Below, piece after piece: positions 50,694 through 60,571 of a stretch of 64,000 nt of DNA. The translations under genes and the position numbers were made by a program. Numbering within the stretch: position 1 is the stretch's first letter; each line of letters starts with the position of its first letter. The stretch is taken from positions 2,604,001 to 2,668,000 of the forward strand of contig NZ_CP041730.1 of the NCBI RefSeq assembly GCF_007431345.1, read 5' to 3'. Below the pieces are notes generated by a model that made no database searches, had not been told where the DNA came from, and worked only from the letters and a program-made list of their open reading frames with translations. This DNA comes from Chitinimonas arctica. GTDB taxonomy: Bacteria; Pseudomonadota; Gammaproteobacteria; Burkholderiales; Chitinimonadaceae.

Positions 50694-53600
50694 CAACGTC
50701 CTGCTGGTTTTTGAGGGATTGCCATGTCGGCAACACGCCTAACAGATAAGGGGATCTTGTAATGTTTATTACATCCGCTGGTTTCAAATAACTGAATATC
50801 GTCTCTCAAGCCTTTTTGCAATTGTGTCGCTTGCTCGATGTGGCCTTGATAGGTGCCCATGCCTGCCAATGGTCCGACAGTGCGTTTATCCGCCAGGTTC
50901 TTGGCGTAGTCATAAATCGAAGCCTTGTCGTGCAATAAGTGTTCAACACGTTCCAATACGCCTCGACTTCCGCTTATCGATTTGCGACCTAAAGATTTTT
51001 GATAGATGCTTGCAAGCAATTTCTTGCATTCAGCCTCTCCGCCATCACATTTCTTGCATTTTTCCAAACCTAATGGATCGACCCATCCCAACGGATTCGG
51101 CGCGTACTGATAAATATTCTCCCCGCCCGCCAACCCAATCGGATCATTGGAAATAAACCTTCCGACGTCGGGGTCGTAATACCGAAACCGATTGTAATGC
51201 AGTCCCGTCTCAGCATCAAAATACTGCCCCTGGAACCGTAAGGGCTGCACCGCTGCATGTTCGGTAGTCGACTGCCGGGCCCGTTCTCGCGGATGACCGC
51301 TCGGATCCACCCATTCCAGTGTCGCGGTATTCCCCCAAGTCTTATAGCTTGCTTGCCATACGATCTCGCCATTTGCTGCGGTCAGTTCCTGCGGGGTACC
51401 CAGATGGTCGCACTGGTACCAGGCGATCTGCATGGGCGTGCGAGCTGCAATGCCGTCATCCGCTGTCGGCTGGTTTGACTTGGGCACGAAATCGTCATCA
51501 TCCGGCGCGATCTCGCGCTGCGCCATGTACGTCGCCTGCGCCCGATCGAAATAGGCGATATTTTCCCGCATCCAATCTGGTTGCGGTGGTGGAGGCGTGG
51601 CGGTATCGGCAGGGGCAGTCGGCCAGCTCAGGCGGGCTAGCGGGATAAAACTGTTGGGCTCGTAAACGGTGGTGTGAGTCTGGCTGCGATTAGCGGGATC
51701 GGCTTCCGCGGGATTGACGAGAATTTCCTGAAGCAGCCGATTGCCGTCCCAGACGAACCAGGCGGACTGGCCAGGCGTGGTTGAGGCAGGCGGTTCCGTC
51801 TGTCCGGCCGGGGCTAGCCATTCGCGGCTTTGCCGGCTCATTCGGCGGCCCATGGCGTCGTAGCCGTAGTGGGTTTCGCTGATATGGCTGGCGCGGTCGG
51901 GGCCTTTGCTACGTATGGTGGTGGCTTGCACCAATTGGTGATCGGCGTTCCAGTGCAGCTGCAGGATGGTGCTGTTGTGGCTGCTGCCCGAGCGCTTCTC
52001 CACTAGCCGGCCGTGGCTGTCGTAGCGGTAGCGCTTGTCCTCGAAGACGGTGACGCGATTGTCCTTCAGGCTGGCGGTTTGATTGGCGGGCAGCAGGTTG
52101 TGGGCCGGGTCGAAAGCAAACTGTTCGGCATGCTGCGGTGTGGCTGTATGCAGGATGCGTGACAGCGCGTCGTAGTGGTACTGGGTGCTGCCGCGCCGCG
52201 CGTCGAGGATCTCCAGCAACTGGCCGGCCCGGTCATAGCGCCATTGACGGGCGATGCGGCTACCGGTCAGACCCGCACCGACCAAGGGTTGCGCTGAAGC
52301 GGTTGCGCCATGGACCGAGCTGACGCGATGGTCGAGCAGCCGTCCCATGGCATCGAGCTGGTAGTCGCTTTGCAATGCACCTTGGCTGCGGCGGATTTCT
52401 CGGTGGGCGGCATCGCGCTCCATGTCGCTGATCAGTTCGCCGTCCAGATTGATCTGGTGCAGATGGCCGGAACCATAATGCAACCAGTTCAGCGTGCGGC
52501 CGTCGGGCAGTGTTGTTGCGAAGCGGTTGCCGAGCGGGTCGTAACGGTGGCGCAGGTGCTGGCTGCGCGGTTGGCGCTTACCTTCGGCATCGCGCCAGTG
52601 GGTGGTATGGATTTCTTGGCTCAGCTGACCCAAGGCATCGTATTCGAGCTGACTATTGGCCTCGGCATTGCTGGTACCGATCAAGTTTCCGGCCGGATCG
52701 TATTGGTAGCGGGTGCGCAGGCTTGCTTGACCGGCTGCTTGGGTATGTCGCGTCAATAGCCGTCCCAGCGCATCGCGCTCGAAGCGGGTCAGGATGCTGT
52801 CGGGGTGGTTGGCCGGCAATTCGCGTTGCGATTGCAAATGGCCGGCGGCGCTATAGGCGTAAGCGCTGAACTTGCCTTCGAAATTTGTCTCGGCGACTAG
52901 CCGGTCGAGCCTGTCGTATTGGAATTGCCACGGCGTACCGTTCTGGTTTACCAGGCGCACCAAACGACGATGGCGATCATATTCATAGCCAAGTCGGCCA
53001 CCCAGTGCGTCGATGCGAGCCGTGGGTAGGCCATCTGCGCCCAGATCGTAGCGGGTGCGCCGGCCTAATGGGTCGATATGGGCGATCAGGCGCCCGGCCC
53101 GGTCGTATTCGTAATGCTCGCTGCCTTGGTCTGGGTAGTCGACGCGGCTGAGCTGGCCGGCGGCGTAATGATAGTGCGTGCTGGCGCCAAGTGGATCGGT
53201 CTGGCGGCTAAGCCAGCCACGCTCGGTATAGCTGAAGCGCGTGGTTTGTTGCGAGCAGTCGGTGTAGGCGATCAGCAGAGCGTGGGCATTCCAATGCAAC
53301 TGCTTAATGCCGCCCTTGGCATCGGTAATGCGAACCGGCAGGCCGCGGGCATCCAGCTCGAAGCGGGTGGCGTGGCCGGCCGGGTCGATTTGGGTGATCA
53401 AATTGCCGCGCGCATCGTATTCGAGCGTGATGGCCTGGCCCAAGGCGTCGATCAATTGGGTCGGCAATTCCAATTCGCTATGCCAGATCACCTGGCTGGT
53501 CTGGCCCAGCGCGTCGGTGATGGCGATGGGGCGGCCTTTGGTGTCGAGGCTGTAGCGGGTAGTGATACCGTCGGGGTTGGTCAGCGCCACGCGGTTGCCA

Positions 53601-55849
53601 TATTGGTCCAGCGTGTAGGTGGTGCGGCCACCTAGCGCGTCGGTGGTACCTGTCCAGCGTTGTTGTTCGTCGAAATGATAAAGCGTGATCCGTTCGTCCG
53701 GGCTGCCCTGCGCTTCGATCACGCGGGTGTGGCTGACGCCGTATTCGAATGACCATTGCTGGCCGGCATTGCTCCAATGGCGGATAACCTTGCCACCGGC
53801 GTCGTAGCGATCGTATTCGTAGTGCGCTTCCAGGCCGCCCGGTACGGCATGGCCGACCAGGATATGGTCGCGCCACTGGTAGCGGCGTCGTTCTTGGCCA
53901 TCCCGCTCCACGCTGACGAGGTTGCCCTCGTTGCTATAACGATACTCGACCAGGGTGTGCGCAAGCAGCGGTATCGTATAGCGAGCCGCGAGCACCAGCC
54001 GTTCCGCCACGCTCGGACAGCTCGCCAACAATTGGCGCAACTTCGGGTCGGGCAGGGGCTTGGTGCCATGAGGACTGAGCCCGCTCAGTAAACTGACTCT
54101 CAGCAGACGTCCGCCAGGGTGGTAGTCGAGTTGTAATGCTTCGCCGCTGCTGTCGAGCAGATAGCAGGGCTGCGCTTGCGGGGCAGGGGCGGCAGCATCC
54201 TGGCGCGGCGGCGCAGGTTGGTATTCCAAGCTGATGCGGTTGTCGTTGGCATCTGCCTGGCCGGTACATAGTAGACGGTTGGACTGCTGCGGGTGGCGCT
54301 GGCCGAAGAACAGCCGCGAGCCATCGCTCGCAACGAGGCTGTATTCGCCGGCCTGGCTGCGGGCCAGGGTGGTATGTTCATAACGCGAGAAGAATTCGCG
54401 GCCAGGCGCCAGGCGGGGGAAGTGGATGCGGCGGCCGGTGCTGTCGATAAAATCGATAACTTCTTCATTATCTTGTTCCTCCAACACCATACCGAAGCTG
54501 CTGGCCCAGCCTTGGCCGTACCAGCCGATTTCGCGGCTATTACTGGCATAGTTGCGTTGCCACCGCAGCGGCAGCGGGCCTGGCAGACTGAAATCGAGTT
54601 CGCTGTCGCCGGCCAAGATCTTGCAGCCCTGCACCGGGTTGACCGGACTGGCCACAAGTGGACAAAGTGGGCAGGCCGTGCCGGAACCGTCGGCTTGCCC
54701 GTTGTTGTGCGGTTCCGGTTTCTGAGGTGTGGTTGCGGCGGGCGGCTGAGTTTTGGGCGTCGGCGGCGATTTGTCCGGTACCTGGGACTGGCCGGCTTGG
54801 CGGCGCTCCTTCAGGCGCTTCATCACGTCTTTGAGCGAATCACCTTTCTTGATGCCCAGCGCCTCCAGCTTCTTGGCCAAGCCGGCTCCCAGATCCAGGG
54901 CCTTGGCGCCGGCCTTGCTTGCCTTGGCGGCTTTGGCACCGGCGGCCGCGGCATTGGCGGCGCCGCCCGAGACCAGCGCGGCAGCCACCTGGATGGCCAC
55001 TTCGGTCATCAGCCCGCCCATCGCATTGCCCAGTGCTTCGGGCTTGTCGCACATGGCTTTCATCGCATCCGCCAGCGCGCACAAGGCCTCCGAGCCCAGC
55101 TCGCCGACCAGATCCTCCATGCCATCGATAATGTCGTCGATGCTCAGTTCTTCATTGATGATGGCGCTGGTGACATCGACCACTTCACTGGCCGTGCCGG
55201 CGATGGCATCGGCCACCGACTTGACGGTATCGACTATCGCACCGCCGATGGCGCCGGCGGTATCGATCGGGTGGCTGATGGCATTCCACAAGCCCTTGCC
55301 CGCGTCGGAGGCGGTTTCGCCATAACCTTTGACCGTATCCCAGGCACCCACGCCGACATCCTTGGCGAAGCCGGCCGGACGCTCGGAGAGTTGCGCGGCG
55401 GCGCTCTCCTTCATGCGCGCCATCTGCAAGCGCAGCATGGCCAGGCATTCCTGCGCTGCGGTTTCGCTCTTGATGCCGGCCACCACCTTGGCATTGGCAT
55501 TGCCGTTATTGATGGTGCCCTTGTGGTCGTGCTGGATCTGCCAGCCCGGGCCGACCTTGACGGTGGTGCTGTGCTCGGTGGTCTGGAAGCGGCCGTTCCA
55601 GGTGAGGGATTTCTTGCCTACGCCGTTGGGCGGACCACCTAGACAGTGCGGCACGTGCGAGGTGCTGATATAGAGTGGGTACTGATTGCCGTTGCCGCTT
55701 TCGGCGGTATCGACGGCGTCGTCGAGAATGACATAGGTGATGTAGGGCATCACCACCATCGGCTTGCTGGGGTCCGGTGCGATCAAGTCCGGTTCGGTGG
55801 CGATGGCACTGTGCGATTTACGCTTTTCGGCGATGTATTCGTTACCCAT
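50693..55849 (-). CDS. RHS-repeat polymorphic toxin with PAAR-like N-terminus (T6SS cargo)
   Basis: A 1718-residue protein. Residues 1-about 130 form a DUF4150/PAAR-like spike domain, including HVPHCLGGPPNGVGKK. Residues about 165-330 are Gly/Ala-rich helices that could insert in a membrane. From about 400 a DUF6531-type region is followed by many YD/RHS repeats (for example YDALGQLSQEIH), forming the cocoon that shields the toxin. The core ends with RYYDPDVGRFISNDPIGLAGG and WVDPLGL, where self-cleavage occurs. The remaining 122 residues (nt 50693-51061) are the toxin tip, beginning with a CKKCDG-type Cys cluster. The tip's activity is unknown. Confidence 0.9.
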   Translation of the reverse strand: MGNEYIAEKRKSHSAIATEPDLIAPDPSKPMVVMPYITYVILDDAVDTAESGNGNQYPLYISTSHVPHCLGGPPNGVGKKSLTWNGRFQTTEHSTTVKVGPGWQIQHDHKGTINNGNANAKVVAGIKSETAAQECLAMLRLQMARMKESAAAQLSERPAGFAKDVGVGAWDTVKGYGETASDAGKGLWNAISHPIDTAGAIGGAIVDTVKSVADAIAGTASEVVDVTSAIINEELSIDDIIDGMEDLVGELGSEALCALADAMKAMCDKPEALGNAMGGLMTEVAIQVAAALVSGGAANAAAAGAKAAKASKAGAKALDLGAGLAKKLEALGIKKGDSLKDVMKRLKERRQAGQSQVPDKSPPTPKTQPPAATTPQKPEPHNNGQADGSGTACPLCPLVASPVNPVQGCKILAGDSELDFSLPGPLPLRWQRNYASNSREIGWYGQGWASSFGMVLEEQDNEEVIDFIDSTGRRIHFPRLAPGREFFSRYEHTTLARSQAGEYSLVASDGSRLFFGQRHPQQSNRLLCTGQADANDNRISLEYQPAPPRQDAAAPAPQAQPCYLLDSSGEALQLDYHPGGRLLRVSLLSGLSPHGTKPLPDPKLRQLLASCPSVAERLVLAARYTIPLLAHTLVEYRYSNEGNLVSVERDGQERRRYQWRDHILVGHAVPGGLEAHYEYDRYDAGGKVIRHWSNAGQQWSFEYGVSHTRVIEAQGSPDERITLYHFDEQQRWTGTTDALGGRTTYTLDQYGNRVALTNPDGITTRYSLDTKGRPIAITDALGQTSQVIWHSELELPTQLIDALGQAITLEYDARGNLITQIDPAGHATRFELDARGLPVRITDAKGGIKQLHWNAHALLIAYTDCSQQTTRFSYTERGWLSRQTDPLGASTHYHYAAGQLSRVDYPDQGSEHYEYDRAGRLIAHIDPLGRRTRYDLGADGLPTARIDALGGRLGYEYDRHRRLVRLVNQNGTPWQFQYDRLDRLVAETNFEGKFSAYAYSAAGHLQSQRELPANHPDSILTRFERDALGRLLTRHTQAAGQASLRTRYQYDPAGNLIGTSNAEANSQLEYDALGQLSQEIHTTHWRDAEGKRQPRSQHLRHRYDPLGNRFATTLPDGRTLNWLHYGSGHLHQINLDGELISDMERDAAHREIRRSQGALQSDYQLDAMGRLLDHRVSSVHGATASAQPLVGAGLTGSRIARQWRYDRAGQLLEILDARRGSTQYHYDALSRILHTATPQHAEQFAFDPAHNLLPANQTASLKDNRVTVFEDKRYRYDSHGRLVEKRSGSSHNSTILQLHWNADHQLVQATTIRSKGPDRASHISETHYGYDAMGRRMSRQSREWLAPAGQTEPPASTTPGQSAWFVWDGNRLLQEILVNPAEADPANRSQTHTTVYEPNSFIPLARLSWPTAPADTATPPPPQPDWMRENIAYFDRAQATYMAQREIAPDDDDFVPKSNQPTADDGIAARTPMQIAWYQCDHLGTPQELTAANGEIVWQASYKTWGNTATLEWVDPSGHPRERARQSTTEHAAVQPLRFQGQYFDAETGLHYNRFRYYDPDVGRFISNDPIGLAGGENIYQYAPNPLGWVDPLGLEKCKKCDGGEAECKKLLASIYQKSLGRKSISGSRGVLERVEHLLHDKASIYDYAKNLADKRTVGPLAGMGTYQGHIEQATQLQKGLRDDIQLFETSGCNKHYKIPLSVRRVADMAIPQKPAGR

Positions 55850-55939
55850 GCTTTGGCTACTCGGCTTCTATTTATTGTCGATACGCGCGGCGGCGTCGCT
55901 GAGGGACGCGCTGGGCTATGACTACCGCGAGGGTGGCGG

Positions 55940-57013
55940 TCAGCCGAGCGGCTGGCTGATCACTTCGATGCGGACATCCGGCCCTAACTCATCGAGCTGC
56001 ACGATGCGGCGCCATACCACCTCCAGCACGCGCGCATCGAGATCGACCAACAGCGTGTCGATCTGCATATCCAGCGACATGCTGATATCGGTGGGGCTGC
56101 GTAGATGGAGGAAGCTGCTGCTGCGCGGCAGCACGTATTCCTGCCGTCCTTCCGGTAGCAGGTTGGCCAGCACCAGGGTTTCGCCGCCTTTCACCTCGAA
56201 AGGCAGCCACTGATCGGCCGGCGCTTGCTGCCAATAGGCCATATCGAAATCGCTGGGATAGCCGCGCTGGTCCGGGGCGGGCGGTGCCATATCGGCCAGG
56301 TATTTGCTGCGTGCCTGCCACCATGCGGGGAAGGCGCCAAAGCCGACCGGCTCGTAGTCCTCGCCCGGCTCATCGATGGCTTGCTGGATGGCTTCGATAC
56401 GGGGAGCGGGTAGGCTGGTCAGATTGTCGATGCGCTCGTCCAACGCCTTGCGTTGCGTGCGGCTCAAATCGACATGCGGCGCCTTGCCCAGCCAGCCCGA
56501 ACCGGCCGGATTGGGACCATATGCAGCCAACAAGGGGCCGGCTTCGGGGCTATCGCCGGCCAGCTCGAAATTGCCGCCATAGGCGTGTTCATATAAGAGC
56601 GGAGTGCTGTCGGTCGCTTGCGCCTCGCCCAGCTTCCAGCCGCCCAGCAGACCTTTGCGCCATTCGCGCGGACCATACAGGCGGACGCCCTTGCTCCATT
56701 CGCCCAGGCCTACGCCGGCCAACCAACTCGCGGCCGGCTGCGGAACCCGCGCCGATCCGGTCAGGATGATTTCGCAGCGCGGCTTATAGGGAATCAGGTC
56801 GCCGGGTAGAAGCACGCTGCTGCGATCCAGTTCGCCCAGGTGGGTGTCGCCCAGCCGGATCGGACGCTGCTTGTGCATCTGCACGACGCTGCCATTTTCG
56901 CGCAGCGCGTAGGACTGCTTCAGGATGACGATCTGGTAGCGGCGGCCATGGAAGAGCATGTGCTCGAAGCTGAACACGCTGAACGGTGTGGTGTTGATGG
57001 TTTCGATACTCAT
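55940..57013 (-). CDS. DUF2169 family T6SS adaptor protein
   Basis: A 357-residue protein typical of the DUF2169 family found between vgrG and PAAR/RHS toxin genes. Marks are the N-terminal TTPFSVFSFEH, then IVILKQSYALRENG, and the central ARVPQPAASWLAGVGLGEW and LYEHAYGGN segments. Family members help load RHS or PAAR toxins onto the VgrG spike. It starts four bases after the vgrG stop, so the two are cotranslated; the RHS gene starts 91 bases downstream. Confidence 0.88.
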   Translation of the reverse strand: MSIETINTTPFSVFSFEHMLFHGRRYQIVILKQSYALRENGSVVQMHKQRPIRLGDTHLGELDRSSVLLPGDLIPYKPRCEIILTGSARVPQPAASWLAGVGLGEWSKGVRLYGPREWRKGLLGGWKLGEAQATDSTPLLYEHAYGGNFELAGDSPEAGPLLAAYGPNPAGSGWLGKAPHVDLSRTQRKALDERIDNLTSLPAPRIEAIQQAIDEPGEDYEPVGFGAFPAWWQARSKYLADMAPPAPDQRGYPSDFDMAYWQQAPADQWLPFEVKGGETLVLANLLPEGRQEYVLPRSSSFLHLRSPTDISMSLDMQIDTLLVDLDARVLEVVWRRIVQLDELGPDVRIEVISQPLG

Positions 57014-57017
57014 GGCA

Positions 57018-59261
57018 TCAATTCACATCGATCAGTTTGCCGTCCAGATCCACGATATCGCTGCCCACGATATTGACCTTCTTGCCGTTCAAGCTGATGC
57101 TGCCATCCTTGTGCATGGTCAGCGTCGAGGCGCCGGTCTTGAGCGTAATGCTTTCGCCCGCTTCCAGCGTGATGCCCTTGCCGGCCTGCAGATGGAAGGT
57201 CTGGCCGACATTGGCTTTCCAGGAAATGCCCACTACGTCGGTACGGCCGAGCCCGACATTGTTCATCATGGCCGCGCCGACGTTGACGTTGTAGGCCGCG
57301 CCGATATTGACCATCTTGGCGAGCCCGACATTCTGCATATAGGCCAGCGCGATCGTCTCGCGCTTGAACGCGCCCACTTCGATGGTGTGGTTCTTGCCTA
57401 TGGTCTGGCTGCGGCTCTTGCCGATATTGATGGTCTCGTTCTTGCCCACCGTCACGCTGCGGTTGCTGCCGATGTCGATCGTCTCGTTCTTGCCCACCGT
57501 TTCCTGGCGGTTATCGCCGATACTGATGGTCTCGTCCTTGCCCACGTCCTCGCTGCGGTTGTCGCCGATCGAGATGGTCTCGTTGTGGTCCACCCGCTCC
57601 TTGCGGTTGTTGTGCACCGTGATGGTTTCGTCGTTGTCCACCGTCTCGGTCCGGTCGTGCTTCACCAGTACCGTTTCGTCGTGGTCCACCGTCTTCTTGC
57701 GGTCGTGCCCTACCCAGTGGCTCTCGTCGTTCTCGACTTCGATGCGCTGGTCCTTCTCGGCATGCAGCCACAGTTCTTCCGCGCCCTTCTTGTCTTCGAA
57801 GCGGATCGCATTGGCGTGGTCGTACGCGCCGCCCTGGGTCGAGCGGGTCAGGATGCCGGACTGGGTCTTGTTGGCCGGCAAGTCCCACGGCGGCATCTGG
57901 CCGGCGTTGTAGACCCGGCCGGTGATCAGCGGCTGGTCGGGATCCCCTTCCAGAAAGGACACCACCACCTCCTGGCCGATACGCGGCAGCGACATCGCCC
58001 CGAAATTCTGCCCGGCCCACGGTTGCGAGGAACGGACCCAGCAGGAGCTGTGCTGGTTGCGGCCGCCACGGCGGTCCCAGTGGAACTGCACTTTGACGCG
58101 GCCGTATTCGTCGCAGAAGATTTCTTCGCCCGCCGGACCCACCACCACCGCCGTCTGCGGACCCTGCACAAAGGGGCGCGGCGTGCTGCGGGCCGGCCGG
58201 AACGGCAGCGCGCTGGGCAGCGCATCGATCTGGCAGCTGGCGACCCATTCGCCTGCACCGGACTGGTAGGAAGCTTCCGCCCAGCTCAGATGCGCGCTGG
58301 TCACCAGGTATTCACGGTTCTGGTCGGCGCGCGGGTGGTCGAACAGGGTGAACAACGAACCGACCGGCAGGCCGCGCACGGTACCTTGGCCGGTGGCGGT
58401 TTCCTGGCGGGCCTGCGCTTCGTCCAGGCGAATGCGGGCGTAGTGCTCGCCCAGGCCCGGGTCGACGTATTCGCCCGGGTAGTCGAACACTTCGTGGTGC
58501 GCTTCGCCGTGGTTGCGGTCGATCTTGGACCGTACCGTCAGATCGGCGCGGGGCTTTTCGAAGTCGTAATCGGTCAGTACGAAGTTCACCGGCTGGACCG
58601 ACTTGCTGTAATGCCAATGCTCCAGATGCTCGCGGTCGGTGGTCATGCCGCCATCGCCGCCGCCCTGCTCGAACGGTACCTTGGCATAGCCGGGCGCCGG
58701 CTTGTGGGCGGACAGGGCATCGGCCAGGATCAGCGTGTGCGCGCCTTCGGCGTGTTCGAACCAGAAGTAGATGCCTTCCTGCTCGCATAGCCGTGCCACG
58801 AAGTTGTAGTCCGATTCGCGGTATTGCACGCAGTAATCGACCGGGGCGTAACTATGGGTGGTACGCACGTCGAACTTGGCAATGGCGTGGTCGGCGAAGA
58901 CCGTGCGGATGATATCGATGGGGTTCTGGTGCTGGAACACCCGGCAATCGACGGTGCGCGACAGGAACCACAGCCAGGGCCGCAAGGTGGCCTCGTAGCG
59001 GTAGTACTCGCCCTCGCGGCCGGTCAGGCTGATCTGGCTGACAAAGAGATTGAGGTGGCGGACCGCGCCCAGGGCGACATCGGTGCTGACGGTAATGGCC
59101 TGCCCGACCACCTTGTCCAGGGCCAGGTCGGCGCGGCGCGACAGCGCCACCAGCCGGTATTGGCCCAGCTGGCCCAGCGCTTCGAAGCCGTCCAGGCTAC
59201 GGAAGATCAGGGCTTCGGGACCGAGCGGCGTGGTCAGTCGGATATTACGGTCGTCGAACAT
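57018..59261 (-). CDS. Type VI secretion tip protein VgrG
   Basis: A 747-residue spike protein. The gp27-like head (residues 1-about 380) begins LTTPLGPEALIFRSLDGFEA and contains VRTTHSYAPVDYCVQY. The gp5-like OB fold and hinge follow (GRVKVQFHWDRRG, then WVRSSQPWAGQNFGAMSLPR). The needle (about 500-650) is a regular array of ten or more 'IxIGxNRxxxVGKNET' repeats, which fold into a triple beta-helix, and a short DUF2345-like end completes it. No separate effector domain is fused. It is the first gene of the cargo island and recruits the RHS toxin through the DUF2169 protein. Confidence 0.95.
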   Translation of the reverse strand: MFDDRNIRLTTPLGPEALIFRSLDGFEALGQLGQYRLVALSRRADLALDKVVGQAITVSTDVALGAVRHLNLFVSQISLTGREGEYYRYEATLRPWLWFLSRTVDCRVFQHQNPIDIIRTVFADHAIAKFDVRTTHSYAPVDYCVQYRESDYNFVARLCEQEGIYFWFEHAEGAHTLILADALSAHKPAPGYAKVPFEQGGGDGGMTTDREHLEHWHYSKSVQPVNFVLTDYDFEKPRADLTVRSKIDRNHGEAHHEVFDYPGEYVDPGLGEHYARIRLDEAQARQETATGQGTVRGLPVGSLFTLFDHPRADQNREYLVTSAHLSWAEASYQSGAGEWVASCQIDALPSALPFRPARSTPRPFVQGPQTAVVVGPAGEEIFCDEYGRVKVQFHWDRRGGRNQHSSCWVRSSQPWAGQNFGAMSLPRIGQEVVVSFLEGDPDQPLITGRVYNAGQMPPWDLPANKTQSGILTRSTQGGAYDHANAIRFEDKKGAEELWLHAEKDQRIEVENDESHWVGHDRKKTVDHDETVLVKHDRTETVDNDETITVHNNRKERVDHNETISIGDNRSEDVGKDETISIGDNRQETVGKNETIDIGSNRSVTVGKNETINIGKSRSQTIGKNHTIEVGAFKRETIALAYMQNVGLAKMVNIGAAYNVNVGAAMMNNVGLGRTDVVGISWKANVGQTFHLQAGKGITLEAGESITLKTGASTLTMHKDGSISLNGKKVNIVGSDIVDLDGKLIDVN

Positions 59262-59601
59262 GGCGATTTTTCCCCCAAGCTGGCTTGGCGCCGCTTTATG
59301 CGGCTTTATATGAAGTCAATGGCAGCGTGAATGTAACTGATAGACCGAAGGCCTGCGCTGTCTGATTGATGGGAAAAATCACTTGCTACATTGGCGAGGG
59401 GGAGGGTCACTTATGACAGTGGAGTGCGCACACCCGGATAGGTGCGCCGTGGACGCCGGGCTTCCATGCGGGCCAGGACTGAGCTTTGATCAAGTTAGCC
59501 TGCGAAGGTTTGTGCAATGTATTCTGGGACGGTGAGTGAAATAACCGCAGGCTCCACAAAAGCCGAGGCGGCCAATTGCATCCGGATACCCTAGGAGAAT
59601 C
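59262..59601. other. Intergenic stretch with a possible Cys-rich mini-gene
   Basis: 340 bases between the start of vgrG and the cupin gene. They should carry the vgrG promoter on the minus strand. On the plus strand, 59413-59535 encodes 40 residues (MTVECAHPDRCAVDAGLPCG at the start, four Cys in all) behind a GGGGAGGGT sequence. Coding is uncertain because no family is recognisable. Nothing else is visible. Confidence 0.35.
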
Positions 59602-60105
59602 ATGGATCGTCGCCCTCCCTTCATCGTATCGACCAGCGAGTTGCCCGAGTACAGCCACGTCTACCCGCAGAGCGACGAGGCAATGGGTCCTGTCCGTAGC
59701 GCGGGCAGGGCCGCCGGTCTGGTCCGCATAGGTATCAACCTTCAGCGCCTGCCGCCGGGCACCCGTTCCTCATGGCCTCACGCTGAATCGGATGAGGAGG
59801 AGTTTGTCTATGTCATCGAAGGCTCGGTTGATGCTTGGATCGACGGAGAGCTTCATCGCATGGTGGCGGGCGACCTGGCAGCGTTCCCGGCCGGCACGGG
59901 AATCTGCCATTGCTTCATCAACAACTCGGCGCGAGAGGCATTGCTCCTGGTAGGCGGTGAAGCCGCGAAGCCTGGCAATCGCATTGTTTATCCAGTAAAT
60001 CCTTCACGCCGTGCTGACCTAAAAGCGGCCGACTGGTGGGACGATGCGCCGACAAGAACACTTGGCGAGCATGATGGCCTACCGGACAGACTCTCGGAGT
60101 CTTAG
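59602..60105 (+). CDS. Cupin domain protein
   Basis: A 167-residue protein with a single double-stranded beta-helix. The first cupin motif reads SWPHAESDEEEFVYVIEGSV (one His and Glu residues for metal binding) and the second AGDLAAFPAGTGICHCFINNS. The arrangement suggests a small-molecule-binding cupin, perhaps an isomerase or dioxygenase or a sensor. An AGGAGA ribosome-binding site lies four bases upstream of the ATG. Followed after 39 bases by the DUF6713 gene on the same strand. Confidence 0.88.
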   Translation: MDRRPPFIVSTSELPEYSHVYPQSDEAMGPVRSAGRAAGLVRIGINLQRLPPGTRSSWPHAESDEEEFVYVIEGSVDAWIDGELHRMVAGDLAAFPAGTGICHCFINNSAREALLLVGGEAAKPGNRIVYPVNPSRRADLKAADWWDDAPTRTLGEHDGLPDRLSES

Positions 60106-60144
60106 CCCTCTTTCATTTGAACCAAAGCAACCGAAGGCTCACCC

Positions 60145-60543
60145 ATGTCCTTGCAATCTCGTCTGCGCTGGCTGTTTCTAGCAAATGCCACTGTTCTGGT
60201 TACTCATCAAATTGACGCAGCCTATTGGCACGAATGGGAATTGTTCTTTATTCCCGGTGGCAATCAGGTCAACTTGCTTCTAAACATACCAATCATTGCG
60301 CTCGTCATGTACTCGCACAATCGAGTCATTGCCGACATTCGCACTGGTATTGCCTACTACAAACTCTTGGCTGCGCTAGGGTTTCTAACCGTTGGCATTC
60401 ACTCCTTCTTTTTTCTCCGAGGCAGCGAGTCATTCATCCAGCCTATGTCGGTTGCGCTTCTGGTTGCCACGTTTGTTCTTTCGACGTGGCAACTGTTCGC
60501 CTTGCGTGGCTTGGAAAAATCAACCGTGCTGGCTGCTCAATGA
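60145..60543 (+). CDS. DUF6713 family membrane protein
   Basis: A 132-residue protein with four membrane helices. The opening WLFLANATVLVTHQIDAAYW, with a buried His-Gln-Asp cluster and HEWELFFIPGG after it, is the family signature I recall for DUF6713. Function unknown. It probably forms a unit with the cupin gene and the hydrolase at 60572, all on the plus strand with short gaps, and is lower in GC than the preceding vgrG. Confidence 0.75.
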   Translation: MSLQSRLRWLFLANATVLVTHQIDAAYWHEWELFFIPGGNQVNLLLNIPIIALVMYSHNRVIADIRTGIAYYKLLAALGFLTVGIHSFFFLRGSESFIQPMSVALLVATFVLSTWQLFALRGLEKSTVLAAQ

Positions 60544-60571
60544 CATGCGGTTTTTAGGCCCAAGCAGAAGA

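Noticed and set aside
50729..50735. GCCTAAC within the RHS tip as another attC core
   Set aside because: No paired hairpin and no GTTRRRY core at a suitable distance; it is coding sequence.
54293..55642. A 449-residue plus-strand frame opposite the N-terminal part of the RHS gene
   Set aside because: Low-complexity Ala/Gly/Arg sequence caused by codon bias; the RHS frame has clear domains.
56958..58790. A 610-residue open frame on the plus strand opposite vgrG
   Set aside because: It is a mirror of the regular VgrG repeats and GC-rich codon bias: its sequence repeats 'VLAHxxAAVxAD' units without a family, and vgrG on the other strand is certain.
59407..59658. An 83-residue minus-strand frame upstream of vgrG
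   Set aside because: It overlaps the start of the well-supported cupin gene and reads as a low-quality shadow of it.
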